A stretch of DNA of 62,259 nucleotides from Clostridia bacterium. Lineage in GTDB: Bacteria; Bacillota; DTU025. A program made the translations under genes and the position numbers. The stretch spans positions 1 to 62,259 of the forward strand of contig JAYFQW010000017.1 of assembly GCA_034926675.1 (NCBI GenBank), written 5' to 3'. This document shows, one piece after another, positions 1-7,892 of this stretch; the stretch's first letter is position 1, and each line of letters opens with the position of its first letter. A model generated the notes under the pieces. That model worked only from the letters and a program-made list of their open reading frames with translations. It did no database searches and was not told the DNA's origin.

Positions 1-27
1 GCGCCGCATCAGCGGCTGTAAACGGCA

Positions 28-128
28 TGCGAGACGTTGCCTTCCGCGATGCCAAGGCAATGCCCCAGTACAAAGTACCTAACGAGCTCAGGGCTGCAGC
101 GAAAACCGAGCGATTGAACGCCCAAGGG
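28..128. repeat. Dispersed repeat, left copy
   Basis: This roughly 101-bp stretch aligns to 61382-61483 near the other end of the window, in the same orientation. I count about 18 differences including two single-base indels, so roughly 83 percent identity. In the plus frame it can be read from ATG 28 to a TGA at 133. The right copy breaks that frame with one extra G, so a protein is not certain. Many differences are transitions, as in decaying repeats. I do not recognise the family. Confidence 0.75.
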
Positions 129-137
129 TGCTGAACA

Positions 138-287
138 TGGGCTGGAAGACTCCCCGAATGGAGTTCGTACGACTGAGATGCCCTCCCATGACCAGAGAAC
201 GCTGAAGATATCGAGAGACTGTGTTTCACCCACACCCCATTCTCGCCTAACCTGCGCGGCCAACTGCGTCGAATCAACCCGTGCCAT
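138..287 (-). pseudogene. Possible truncated ImmA/IrrE-like N-terminal fragment
   Basis: An ATG at 287 is preceded by AAGGAG at 11-nt spacing. The first 50 or so codons read like the start of ImmA/IrrE (DUF955) metallopeptidase-type proteins: an RREWGVG motif, then a segment resembling the usual LLE-x-x-GI-x-VV pattern (here SWEGISVV). The reading then enters the dispersed repeat at 28-128, and no HExxH zinc site follows. The ATG overlaps the stop of a 69-codon ORF (287-496) in a TGATG arrangement, which suggests former coupling. The resemblance rests on motif memory only. The rest of 1-655 shows no convincing intact gene. Confidence 0.3.
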
Positions 288-655
288 CAGCGCCCATGCT
301 CCTTGAGCGTAGCGTCGAGATCCGCAATGCCGCAGATCAGCCCTAGCCCGGGCGGCGCACCCGAGAGCAGGGATCCAGCCTGAGATGGCGTATTGTGCCA
401 GCACGCGAGTGGGGGCGCGCGACGCAGCTGATCCTGCATAGCTGCTTGCACTGCTCCTGTGATCCAAGTTATGGGGCGGCAAGCCCTCTTGAGCATCCTG
501 CCATGCCGGCAGGCTGAGCCTGGGCGGATGCGAAGCGCTCATCGAGGATGCCGCCCTCCACCAAGGCGCCGGATACCGGGTTGGGCCGGTCGAGGACATG
601 GGAAGCGAGCGGACAGCAGCCCGCTCGCTCACTAGACACTATGGCAAACAGCGAC

Positions 656-1528
656 CTACCACTTCCCGCCGGCTCCGCCCCCTCCGGACTTCCCTCCGCC
701 GAACCCGCCAAATCCACCGGACGACTTGCCGCTGAATCCCTTGGGAAGACCTCCGCCGAATCCTCCGAACCCACCCGGTGGGGGAGGAATGAACGGACCA
801 CGTCTCGTCCCGCGGGGGCCGCGCGGACCGCGGAAGATGGAGCTCAGCACGATCAGGCCGAGTATTATCACCGCGAATACCATCCCAGCGGCCTCATCAG
901 GCGACATCGTCGACTTGTGGATGGGTGTGCTCTTGGAGTCGGATGCAGAGAGCTGTTCCGCCCCGGAAAGCCTCGCGGTGATCCTGTCGGCCGCCTCGAG
1001 GATGCCATTCGCCGGGTTTCCATCGCGGAAATTCGGAACCAGCGCTTCATCAACCACTCGCCCTAAGTAGGAATCCGGCAGATCCCCTTCAAGGCCGTAG
1101 CCTGTCTCGAACTTCAGTTCATGCTCTTCCTCGGCGATAAGCAGGAGAAGACCGTTGTCCTTCCCCGACTCCCCGATTCCCCATTTCTCGAAGAGCGTAA
1201 CGGCGAACTCGTCTGCCGACACTCCTCCAAGGGACGGCACGGTCACCACCGTGAACTGCGCGCCGGTGGCCTGATTCAGGGCAAGCAGCCTGCTCTCTAT
1301 GCTCTCCCGTTCGGAGGATGTGAGCATACTCGCCGTGTCATTCATGAGGCGCGGGGGAACAGGTTTCGCCGGATATCGGGGAGCGCCCGCAACCGGCGCC
1401 GCCTGGAGCAGAACCCCCGCTATTGCAGCCGCCATGGCTATCACGGCGATTGCCATCAACGCCCTGCGGGCCATCTGAGCACCTGCCACTCTAACCTGGC
1501 GTGATGTTCGCGTTCTGGGAACAAGCAT
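656..1528 (-). CDS. TPM-domain (YgcG/Psb32-like) membrane protein
   Basis: The product has an N-terminal hydrophobic signal or anchor (ALMAIAVIAMAAAIAGVLL), then a TPM domain: a MLTSSERESIE segment, a TVVTVPSLGG strand, FEKWGIGESGKDNGLLLLIA, and an ETGYGLEGDLPDSYLGR motif. A second membrane segment (GMVFAVIILGLIVLSSIF) follows, and the tail is very rich in glycine with GGFGGFGGG runs. In this family the TPM domain faces the cell exterior. The function is not settled; some relatives act in membrane-protein quality control or as weak phosphatases. It lies directly downstream of lemA, a common pairing. I placed the start at ATG 1528 because GGGGGG lies 7 nt before it; ATG 1549 would add seven residues. 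Confidence 0.85.
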   Translation of the reverse strand: MLVPRTRTSRQVRVAGAQMARRALMAIAVIAMAAAIAGVLLQAAPVAGAPRYPAKPVPPRLMNDTASMLTSSERESIESRLLALNQATGAQFTVVTVPSLGGVSADEFAVTLFEKWGIGESGKDNGLLLLIAEEEHELKFETGYGLEGDLPDSYLGRVVDEALVPNFRDGNPANGILEAADRITARLSGAEQLSASDSKSTPIHKSTMSPDEAAGMVFAVIILGLIVLSSIFRGPRGPRGTRRGPFIPPPPGGFGGFGGGLPKGFSGKSSGGFGGFGGGKSGGGGAGGKW

Positions 1529-1610
1529 TTCTTCGCCCCCCATCCTCATGGTATCCCGCGGCCCAGCGGATCACTGATGTATGCCATCATTGCCGCGCGC
1601 TTGGCCCTAT

Positions 1611-2177
1611 CTAGAACTTCACCTGTGGTGCAGTCGTCGCTCCGGGCTGCGCCTCGAACATAGTCTTGGGAGTGAGGCCCTTCATCCCGGCCACGATTGA
1701 GTTCGGGAATGTGCGTATCTTGACGTTGAAGGATTGCACCGCTCCATTATACCTCTGCCGTGCGACCGCTATGCGATTCTCGGTTCCAGCGAGTTCGTAC
1801 ATGAGATCCTTGAACGCTGCATCAGCCTTCAGCTGCGGGTAGTTCTCAACCACCATTAGGAGTCGGGACAGTGCGCCTTCCATCTGGCCCACGGCCTCGT
1901 TCGTCTCCTCGACGGTGCGCGCCCCGCCCATCTTGGCGCGGGCTTCAGCTATTGCCGAGAACACGCCCTCCTCGTGAGCGGCATATCCCTTCACAGTTTC
2001 CACAAGGTTCGGAATTAGGTCATATCTCCGCTGCAGCTGGTTCTGCACTTCGGCCCACGCGCCGTTCACGTTCTCCTCCGACGTGACCATGGAGTTGGAA
2101 ATGCTCACATAGCTCGCACCGAGTAGAACGATTACCACCAGGACGACGATCAGTGCGAAAAGACCAGACCTCTTCAA
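1611..2177 (-). CDS. lemA: LemA family protein
   Basis: LemA proteins carry an N-terminal membrane helix and a cytoplasmic or extracytoplasmic helical bundle of unknown biochemical role. Here the helix is FALIVVLVVIVLLGASYVSI. It is followed by the family signatures AWAEVQNQLQRRYDLIPNLV and ENYPQLKA, and by ELAGTENRIAVARQRYN near the C-terminus. The length of about 188 residues is normal. The start is most likely TTG 2177, because GGGGAGG sits 8 nt upstream; TTG 2183 would be too close to that site. It is transcribed with the downstream TPM gene, 61 bp away from its first possible ATG. Confidence 0.93.
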   Translation of the reverse strand: MKRSGLFALIVVLVVIVLLGASYVSISNSMVTSEENVNGAWAEVQNQLQRRYDLIPNLVETVKGYAAHEEGVFSAIAEARAKMGGARTVEETNEAVGQMEGALSRLLMVVENYPQLKADAAFKDLMYELAGTENRIAVARQRYNGAVQSFNVKIRTFPNSIVAGMKGLTPKTMFEAQPGATTAPQVKF

Positions 2178-2239
2178 CGCCAATGCCTCCCCTCAAATGT
2201 GCATCCCCAGGTTGTGCTGCCGTGCAGCTGGACGCGCAT

Positions 2240-2268
2240 ACTATAACATCATAGCACATAGATCGCAA
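2240..2268 (-). promoter_or_regulatory. Sigma-A promoter of lemA-TPM operon
   Basis: On the minus strand TTGCGA (2263-2268) and TATAGT (2240-2245) are separated by 17 bp, about 60 bp before the lemA start. The fit is good at both boxes. No operator was seen. Confidence 0.65.
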
Positions 2269-2285
2269 TACCCATCTCCCACTGC

Positions 2286-3209
2286 CTACTCTGCCTTCGC
2301 CGGAATCTTCTTCGAGGACGCATTTCCAGGTCTCTTCTCCCTCGAGTAGACGTACAGCGCGATGATGGTGGCGATGTACGGGACCATCTGCGTGAACTGG
2401 GGAGGAATCGCCGTCCCCTGCAGGCTCAGGCCGAGGCCATCGAAGAACCCGAACATGAGCGACATCAGGAGAAGCTCCAGTGGCCGCCCACGGGTGAGTA
2501 TTATCACCGCAAGCGCGATCCACCCCCTGCCGTTCGACATGTTCTCGGCAAATAAGGTCACATAGCCGAGGGAAAGGTATGCCCCTGCCAGTCCGCACAG
2601 GACGCCAGACGCCAGTATGGCCTGGGCCTTGATCCGATCAGAACTCACCCCTACCGAATCAACAGCCCTGGAGTCCTCACCCGCCGCACGAAGCCGCAGC
2701 CCGAACCTTGTTCGGAATATGTGCCACTCAGTGAATACCGCCATGGCCAGCGCGACATAGACGATGAACGGATGCCCACTCACGATAGGGCCGAGAACAG
2801 GAACAGAATCGAGCAGCGGAATGCGCCACCGCGGAATAGCGACGATCCGAGGCGACATGAAGGCGCCCTTCACGTGGAACAACTGCCTGAGAGAGTAGGT
2901 GGTTCCCCCAAGGGCCAACATGTTCAGGGCAGTGCCGGTCACGAACTCGTCAGTCTTGAGCCCGACCGAGAAAATCGCGAACACCACTGCCGCCAACAGT
3001 CCGCCGACCATACCGGAAACCATGCCTACAAGCCACGATCCACACAGATAGCTCCCTGCGACCGCCATGAATGCGCCGATCAGCATCATGCCTTCCATGG
3101 CTATATTGAACACGTTGGCATAGTAGGTGTATGTGCCTCCGAGCCCCGCAAGAAGCACCGGAGTGGCCGCGAGCACACTCGATCTCAGCATCTCAATTGC
3201 CAGGTGCAT
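2286..3209 (-). CDS. Nucleoside ABC transporter permease (BMP-type, NupQ-like)
   Basis: This is an integral membrane subunit of the branched-chain-type permease family (BPD_transp_2), used by BMP-type purine nucleoside importers. About eight or nine hydrophobic segments are visible. Family hallmarks are the early NVFNIAMEGMMLIGAF motif and the cytoplasmic loop RLRAAGEDSRAVDSVGVSS that contacts the ATPase. It is the last gene of the four-gene unit and overlaps the preceding permease by 17 bp with this start. ATG 3209 lies 9 nt after GGAGG; the ORF could be extended to 3218, where the spacing would be zero. The substrate is inferred from the family and not shown by sequence. Confidence 0.9.
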   Translation of the reverse strand: MHLAIEMLRSSVLAATPVLLAGLGGTYTYYANVFNIAMEGMMLIGAFMAVAGSYLCGSWLVGMVSGMVGGLLAAVVFAIFSVGLKTDEFVTGTALNMLALGGTTYSLRQLFHVKGAFMSPRIVAIPRWRIPLLDSVPVLGPIVSGHPFIVYVALAMAVFTEWHIFRTRFGLRLRAAGEDSRAVDSVGVSSDRIKAQAILASGVLCGLAGAYLSLGYVTLFAENMSNGRGWIALAVIILTRGRPLELLLMSLMFGFFDGLGLSLQGTAIPPQFTQMVPYIATIIALYVYSREKRPGNASSKKIPAKAE

Positions 3210-4275
3210 TTCGTCCATCCTCCGATGCTATGGTGATGCGTTCCGCCCTCCGCGCCCTCACCGCCCCGGCCAGACGATTCATGATCACTCCAGCCGATTC
3301 CCTGCTTGCCACGACAAACAGCACTGTGATCGCCTGCAGAACCAGGGTGAATTCGGATGGAACGCGCGTCTCCATCTCCATTCCCATAGCGCCAGTTTGA
3401 ATCGCCGCAAAGAACAGGGCGTAGAGGCCAGTGGGAAGCATGTCGCTATTCGCCACTATCGCGATCATCACCCCGTCCCAGGCATATCCGGCGCCCATGC
3501 CCTTCACGAATCGGTGCTGCATCCCACCCATGACCAAGAGCCCGCCCGCGAGGCCTGCTAGGGCTCCACTGAGCAGCATGGCCATTACGAAATTCGCATC
3601 ATTTCTGCATCCGCCCACCCTCGAGAACACCGGATTCCGCCCCATGACTCGCCACTCGTATCCCAGTTTCGATCTGTTCCACAGAACAAGAGTGACGGCG
3701 AATGCAGTCAGGGCCACGAAAAGCGCGGAACTCAGTCCCCCCCACATGGGAAGCCATGCAGATGGATTAGTCATCTTCGTCATCGGGGAATACGTGGTCC
3801 TATCCCACATCGGGCCGGATATGAGGTAGAGTGTGAAGTAGTCCGCGATGAAGTTCAGCATCAAAGTGGTGATGAACTCATCCATGTTGAACTTGCGCCG
3901 CAGACCTGCAGCGATTCCCGCGCATAGCGCGCCTGCCGCCATCGCTGCCGCAATCGAGAGCGGAATCATGGCCGCGGCAGGCAAGTTCACGTGAATGCCG
4001 AACGCAGCCACAGCCATCGCGCCAATCAGGAATTGCCCAGGCTGCCCCAAGTTCACTGAGTTGCTTCCGAAGGCCACAGCCGCGGAGAGTCCAGTAAGAA
4101 TCAACGGAGTGGCCTTCGACAGGGTGGACACGATGGCGAACTTCGAGAGGAGGCTGTATGAGAACAGCGCTGAGTAGCTCTCCAATGCGGGGTAGCCCTG
4201 AATCCACAGGATGAGCAGCCCGGCGATGAGCGATACTGCGACTCCGATGATTGCCGTGATGGCCTGCCTTCTCAT
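3193..4275 (-). CDS. Nucleoside ABC transporter permease (BMP-type, NupP-like)
   Basis: This is the second permease of the heterodimeric channel. The 360-residue product begins with a membrane segment (AIIGVAVSLIAGLLILWI) and has the family core VNLGQPGQFLIGAMAVAAFG plus the coupling loop YEWRVMGRNPVFSRVGG. GGAGG lies 7 nt before the ATG. The ATG overlaps the stop of the ATPase gene as ATGA, so the two are translationally coupled. Its C-terminal tail is hydrophilic. Confidence 0.9.
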   Translation of the reverse strand: MRRQAITAIIGVAVSLIAGLLILWIQGYPALESYSALFSYSLLSKFAIVSTLSKATPLILTGLSAAVAFGSNSVNLGQPGQFLIGAMAVAAFGIHVNLPAAAMIPLSIAAAMAAGALCAGIAAGLRRKFNMDEFITTLMLNFIADYFTLYLISGPMWDRTTYSPMTKMTNPSAWLPMWGGLSSALFVALTAFAVTLVLWNRSKLGYEWRVMGRNPVFSRVGGCRNDANFVMAMLLSGALAGLAGGLLVMGGMQHRFVKGMGAGYAWDGVMIAIVANSDMLPTGLYALFFAAIQTGAMGMEMETRVPSEFTLVLQAITVLFVVASRESAGVIMNRLAGAVRARRAERITIASEDGRNAPGN

Positions 4276-5852
4276 TCAGCCGCCTCCTCCCCTGTTCCCA
4301 TCCTTGCCCCGAGCATGTACTCACCGATCTCCTCGCGCGTGGCATCGCCCTGCGCCAGATCAGCTACGATCCTGCCATCGCGCATCACGAGTATCCTATC
4401 GGACAGGCTCTGGAGTTCATCGAGATCAGCCGAGATAAGCAGGCAACCAGCGCCTGCGTCGCGCCTTCGCACGATCTCGCTCTGTATGAACTCTATAGAC
4501 CCCACGTCGAGCCCGCGAGTGGGCTGATCCAGCAGGATCAAGCCCGTGTTGTGGGCGAACTCCCTGCCCACAATCATCTTCTGTTGGTTGCCTCCTGAAA
4601 GCGACGACATAGGCGCATCCGCCCCCGGCGCAATCACTCCGAACTCCTTTATCAGGCCGGACGTGAAGGCTCGACACCTGGGAGGGCTCAGAAACGGGGT
4701 TAGCGCTGCCTCACCATGGCCTGCGCCTGAACGCCTTCCTAAGCTCGGGTTCAGCCGGTGATGGGTCATGATGGAGTTGTCCACAAGGCTCATGCCCTGG
4801 GCGCTTCCGGATGTTTTTCTGTTCTGTGGGACATGACACATGAGCTTGCGTCGGGCCATCACATCCTCGGCTGTCACGTCGCGTCCGCCAATCGCCACCA
4901 CTCCCGATTCCGCGCGTATCAGACCCGTTATGAGCTGTACCAGCTCGAATTGGCCATTCCCCTCCACGCCGGCCACGCCCACAATCTCCCCGCGGCGAAC
5001 TGCGAAGGAGACCCGATCCAATCGCCGCTTCCCGTTCCGATCCACGAAGCTCAGGTCGCGCACTGAGAGCACCTCGTCCCCGGTGACGGCGGGAGGTTTC
5101 TCCACTCCGAACACGACCTCCCTCCCGATCATGGCTCTGGCGAGGTCTGCCTTCTGGATCCCGCGGTTGTCCACAGTAGTAATGCGTTTGCCCTTGCGCA
5201 TCACCGTGATCCGATGTGACAGCTCGATCACCTCATCGAGCTTGTGGCTTATGAAGACGATGGTCTTGCCTGCCTCGTTGAGCTTCCGAAGACGTTTGAA
5301 AAGCTCGCCAGTCTCCTGAGGAGTGAGGACTGCCGTGGGCTCGTCCATGATCAGCACATCCACATCTCTGTAGAGGAGTTTGAGAATCTCAACCTTCTGC
5401 TGCGCCCCTACGGAGAGGGCGCCGGCCCGGTCGTCGATTGAGAGGTTCAGCCCGTATCTATCCACCAGGGACTCAACCTTAGCCCGGGCCTCGGAGTTCG
5501 CAAGTGCTCCGAACCTGCCGACCGGTTCGGCGCCGAGTATCACGTTCTCGTACACCGTGTAGGAGGGGATGAGCATGAACTCCTGGTGGACCATGCCTAT
5601 CCCAGCTGCTGCCGCGTCGCGTGGAGTGGAGAACTTGATCCGCTTCCCTCTGAAGTAGATGTCTCCGCTGTCAAACGGGGTCATCCCATAGAACACCTTC
5701 ATCAGCGTTGACTTGCCCGCGCCGTTCTCACCGATTACCGAGTGAATCTCGCCTTCAACGATGGATATGTCGGCCCGATCCAGGGCAAGCGTATCCGGAG
5801 GATACACCTTGATCAGCGAGACCATGCGCACCATGATGCCGGAGTCTTCCAA
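4272..5852 (-). CDS. Nucleoside ABC transporter double ATPase (NupO-like)
   Basis: This subunit powers the importer and carries two ABC domains in one chain. Domain 1 has Walker A GENGAGKST, the signature-region ALSVGAQQKVEI and Walker B VLIMDEPTAVL. Domain 2 has the degenerate Walker A GVEGNGQ usual for this subfamily, then LSGGNQQK and LILLDQPTRGLD. Between Walker A and the signature of domain 2 is a Gly/Pro-rich stretch (near 4660-4740) that looks longer than usual. I chose TTG 5852 because GGAGG lies about 11 nt upstream; ATG 5870 begins inside that site, and ATG 5834 is also possible. It sits between the binding protein and permease genes. Confidence 0.9.
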   Translation of the reverse strand: MEDSGIMVRMVSLIKVYPPDTLALDRADISIVEGEIHSVIGENGAGKSTLMKVFYGMTPFDSGDIYFRGKRIKFSTPRDAAAAGIGMVHQEFMLIPSYTVYENVILGAEPVGRFGALANSEARAKVESLVDRYGLNLSIDDRAGALSVGAQQKVEILKLLYRDVDVLIMDEPTAVLTPQETGELFKRLRKLNEAGKTIVFISHKLDEVIELSHRITVMRKGKRITTVDNRGIQKADLARAMIGREVVFGVEKPPAVTGDEVLSVRDLSFVDRNGKRRLDRVSFAVRRGEIVGVAGVEGNGQFELVQLITGLIRAESGVVAIGGRDVTAEDVMARRKLMCHVPQNRKTSGSAQGMSLVDNSIMTHHRLNPSLGRRSGAGHGEAALTPFLSPPRCRAFTSGLIKEFGVIAPGADAPMSSLSGGNQQKMIVGREFAHNTGLILLDQPTRGLDVGSIEFIQSEIVRRRDAGAGCLLISADLDELQSLSDRILVMRDGRIVADLAQGDATREEIGEYMLGARMGTGEEAAE

Positions 5853-5987
5853 CGGCCATCGCACCTCCATGATGATACAAGCAAACCGGGAGGGCGGCGC
5901 GGCGCCCCCGCGAAACCACCCTCCCGAGCGGACACAGCCGCGAAATAGCGGATGCTGCAAACAAGTTACATAGTCCGGCGCGACAGC

Positions 5988-7007
5988 CTACTGGTACTTC
6001 TTCACCAGTATCTGACCTGCCTTAACCTTCTGCTCGATATCGAGGATCCTCTGAATGGTCTTGGCCGGCAGTATTCCCTTCGTGTACTCATCGATGGCAA
6101 GGCCCACCCCACCGGTTTTCAGACCATACTCAAGCACCTCGCCCGGCTTGTACTTGCCGTCGAGAATGCTGCTGTACACATCGTAGATGGCCTGGCCGAC
6201 GTCTTTCAGATCCGACGTGATCACATGCCCCGGCTGCAGTCCATTCTGGTTGGAGTCGACGCCTATGGCGTATTTGCCCTCTTCTTTAGCGGCTTCAAGC
6301 ACACCAGAGCCTGTAAGCGCTGCGATTTGGAACACCACATCGGCCTTCTGGGAGTAGAGCTGTTTCGCGGCTTGCTTGCCGCGGACAGGATCATCCCAAG
6401 TGCCCGCGAACACCGATTTCACTACGATGCTCTTGTCGATATAGTGCGCGCCCTGCTCGTAACCGTAGATGAACGCCCGGATCACAGGGTCATCCTCGCC
6501 GCCTACAGCGCCGATGATCTTATCTGCGTTGATCCCGGGAATCGATGTGTCGGTGGTAGCCAGGGCAGCCGCGACGCCGGCCATGAAAGCCCCTTCCTCC
6601 TCCACAAAGTCCACGCTGGTGATGGTCTTCTTGCTGTTTGTCACCACGGTGTCGATGTTGACCCACTTCTTGGTTGGATAGTTGTCGGCGTACTGCTGAA
6701 GCAGGTCCTCGTAGCCGTAGGAGATAACGAAGATGACGTCGGCATTCCACTGGACCGCAGATTGAAGTGCCTGAGGATACTTGGCCGTGTCGAAGTTGCA
6801 CTCTATTGTGGTTGTTTTCGCCCCGAACTCCTTCTTGATCCTATCGATGCCAGACTGCCCCGAATCATAGAAAGATTGGTCGCCCAGTGCGCCATTGATG
6901 ATGTAAGCGACCTTGAGCGGCGCCGGCGCCGCGGCAGCGATACCGGAAGCGAACAAGGGCAACAGCATGAGAGAGACTAGAACCATAGCTATCAGACGTT
7001 TCCTCAT
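5988..7007 (-). CDS. BMP family substrate-binding protein
   Basis: This is the extracytoplasmic receptor that captures the ligand, usually a purine nucleoside, for the importer encoded downstream. A signal peptide (LIAMVLVSLMLLPLFASGIAAAA) is followed by a PnrA/Med-type fold: YIINGALGDQSFYDSGQ, FVISYGYED, WVNIDTVV, SVDFVEEEGAFMAGVAAAL and GVDSNQNG. The nucleoside-binding residues appear conserved in type. Unlike most Gram-positive members it has no lipobox cysteine at the signal cleavage region. ATG 7007 lies 11 nt after GGAGG; ATG 7025 begins at that site and is less likely. It is the first gene of the transporter unit. Confidence 0.92.
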   Translation of the reverse strand: MRKRLIAMVLVSLMLLPLFASGIAAAAPAPLKVAYIINGALGDQSFYDSGQSGIDRIKKEFGAKTTTIECNFDTAKYPQALQSAVQWNADVIFVISYGYEDLLQQYADNYPTKKWVNIDTVVTNSKKTITSVDFVEEEGAFMAGVAAALATTDTSIPGINADKIIGAVGGEDDPVIRAFIYGYEQGAHYIDKSIVVKSVFAGTWDDPVRGKQAAKQLYSQKADVVFQIAALTGSGVLEAAKEEGKYAIGVDSNQNGLQPGHVITSDLKDVGQAIYDVYSSILDGKYKPGEVLEYGLKTGGVGLAIDEYTKGILPAKTIQRILDIEQKVKAGQILVKKYQ

Positions 7008-7149
7008 CGGCTTACGACCCTCCATAGTGATATGTGGAACCAGGATTGCCTTTCAGAATCGCGGCCTTCTGAGCAGGCCGGTAAGTTTGCCTCCCAGCCG
7101 AAACTGGCTCACCATGGTCTTATTCGTCACGAGCTAGCCAACTCCTGTT

Positions 7150-7182
7150 GCCTAACCGCATATGCCTGGCGCATCGTTAGGC
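7150..7182 (-). terminator. Stem-loop between GRIGG-repeat gene and bmp operon
   Basis: GCCTAAC (7150-7156) pairs perfectly with GTTAGGC (7176-7182) around a 19-nt loop, just downstream of the gene ending at 7194 and upstream of the bmp gene. No long T-run follows, so termination is only one reading. It could also be an operator or leader structure for the transporter operon. Confidence 0.35.
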
Positions 7183-7193
7183 GCATATCGCCA

Positions 7194-7709
7194 TCATGAG
7201 TTGTGCGACCCACCGTGACTGCCGGATGATGCACGCTCCTCCATCTCCTTGTGATAGTAATGAGTCAGCACGGCGATTAGCGCCGTCACCACCGGAGGGA
7301 GATCCTCTGCAAGGTTCACCGAGACGGAGTTGCCTATAATCCTGCCGCCCAAACGGCCGGCAATCATGCCACGATCGACGGCGAGATCGGCGTCGAACCC
7401 GATCACGCCCCCTCCGCACCTGCCTGTGATGGAGTCAACGCCATTGAGATTCAGGTCGATCCCGTCGATCGCGCCGCCTACTCTGCCGTGGACATAGTCG
7501 GGTCCGTATTCCATGTCCACCGATTTTCCGATCATGGCGCCGCCGATACGCCCGCTGATTGTGCCCGAAACCTCGTCGATTATGAGGTTGAGATCTCCAC
7601 CACTGATCAGCCCGCCTATGCGACCATAGACACGACCTTGATCAATAGTCGCAGAAACATCGAAGCCGTCGATAACTCCGCCTATTCTGCCGTGGACCTG
7701 CGAAGGCAT
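7194..7709 (-). CDS. GRIGG tandem-repeat protein, unknown function
   Basis: This protein of about 171 residues is built from six imperfect repeats of 20-24 residues. Each is centred on GR-[IVLC]-GG followed by a short I-x-G-x-[DS] turn and alternating hydrophobic strands: GRIGGVIDGFD, GRIGGLISGGD, GRIGGAMIGKS, GRVGGAIDGID, GRCGGGVIGFD and GRLGGRIIGNS. Such periodicity is typical of a beta-solenoid. The C-terminus is hydrophilic with Gly, Ser and His (GSHGGSHNS). No signal peptide or membrane segment is seen. ATG 7709 is preceded by GGGGAG at 9 nt. It is a single gene divergent from the SOS cassette, and I do not recognise a named family. Confidence 0.75.
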   Translation of the reverse strand: MPSQVHGRIGGVIDGFDVSATIDQGRVYGRIGGLISGGDLNLIIDEVSGTISGRIGGAMIGKSVDMEYGPDYVHGRVGGAIDGIDLNLNGVDSITGRCGGGVIGFDADLAVDRGMIAGRLGGRIIGNSVSVNLAEDLPPVVTALIAVLTHYYHKEMEERASSGSHGGSHNS

Positions 7710-7822
7710 CGAAATCATCTCCCCTCAGCCTCAAATGGTGTCGGAATGCCAAAGCCCCGCTTCTTAGTGGCAATTATAGACCATAGAGAGCCTGAAGGGA
7801 ACATGCCCGGCCATCTGCTTCC

Positions 7823-7851
7823 TTGACTTCCCATCCTGCCCGCGCTATAAT
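7823..7851 (+). promoter_or_regulatory. Sigma-A promoter of imuB-dnaE2 cassette
   Basis: TTGACT (7823-7828) and a perfect TATAAT (7846-7851) are spaced by 17 bp, 41 bp before the imuB ATG. The expected start point falls in or next to the LexA box at 7860-7873. Confidence 0.9.
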
Positions 7852-7859
7852 GGCTCTAC

Positions 7860-7873
7860 CGAACATATGTTCG
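7860..7873. promoter_or_regulatory. LexA (DinR) SOS box
   Basis: The palindrome CGAACATATGTTCG matches the Bacillus-type LexA consensus CGAACRNRYGTTYC at every constrained position except the last, where the 14-bp core is a perfect inverted repeat. It starts 9 bp after the -10 box, so LexA bound here would block transcription start. This ties the ImuB/DnaE2 genes to the DNA-damage response. Confidence 0.92.
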
Positions 7874-7892
7874 AGTATGGAGGCGAACGCCA

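Noticed and set aside
287-496. A 69-codon minus frame considered as a transposase or antitoxin piece
   Set aside because: I could not match it to any family; its only support is overlap with the possible ImmA-like start.
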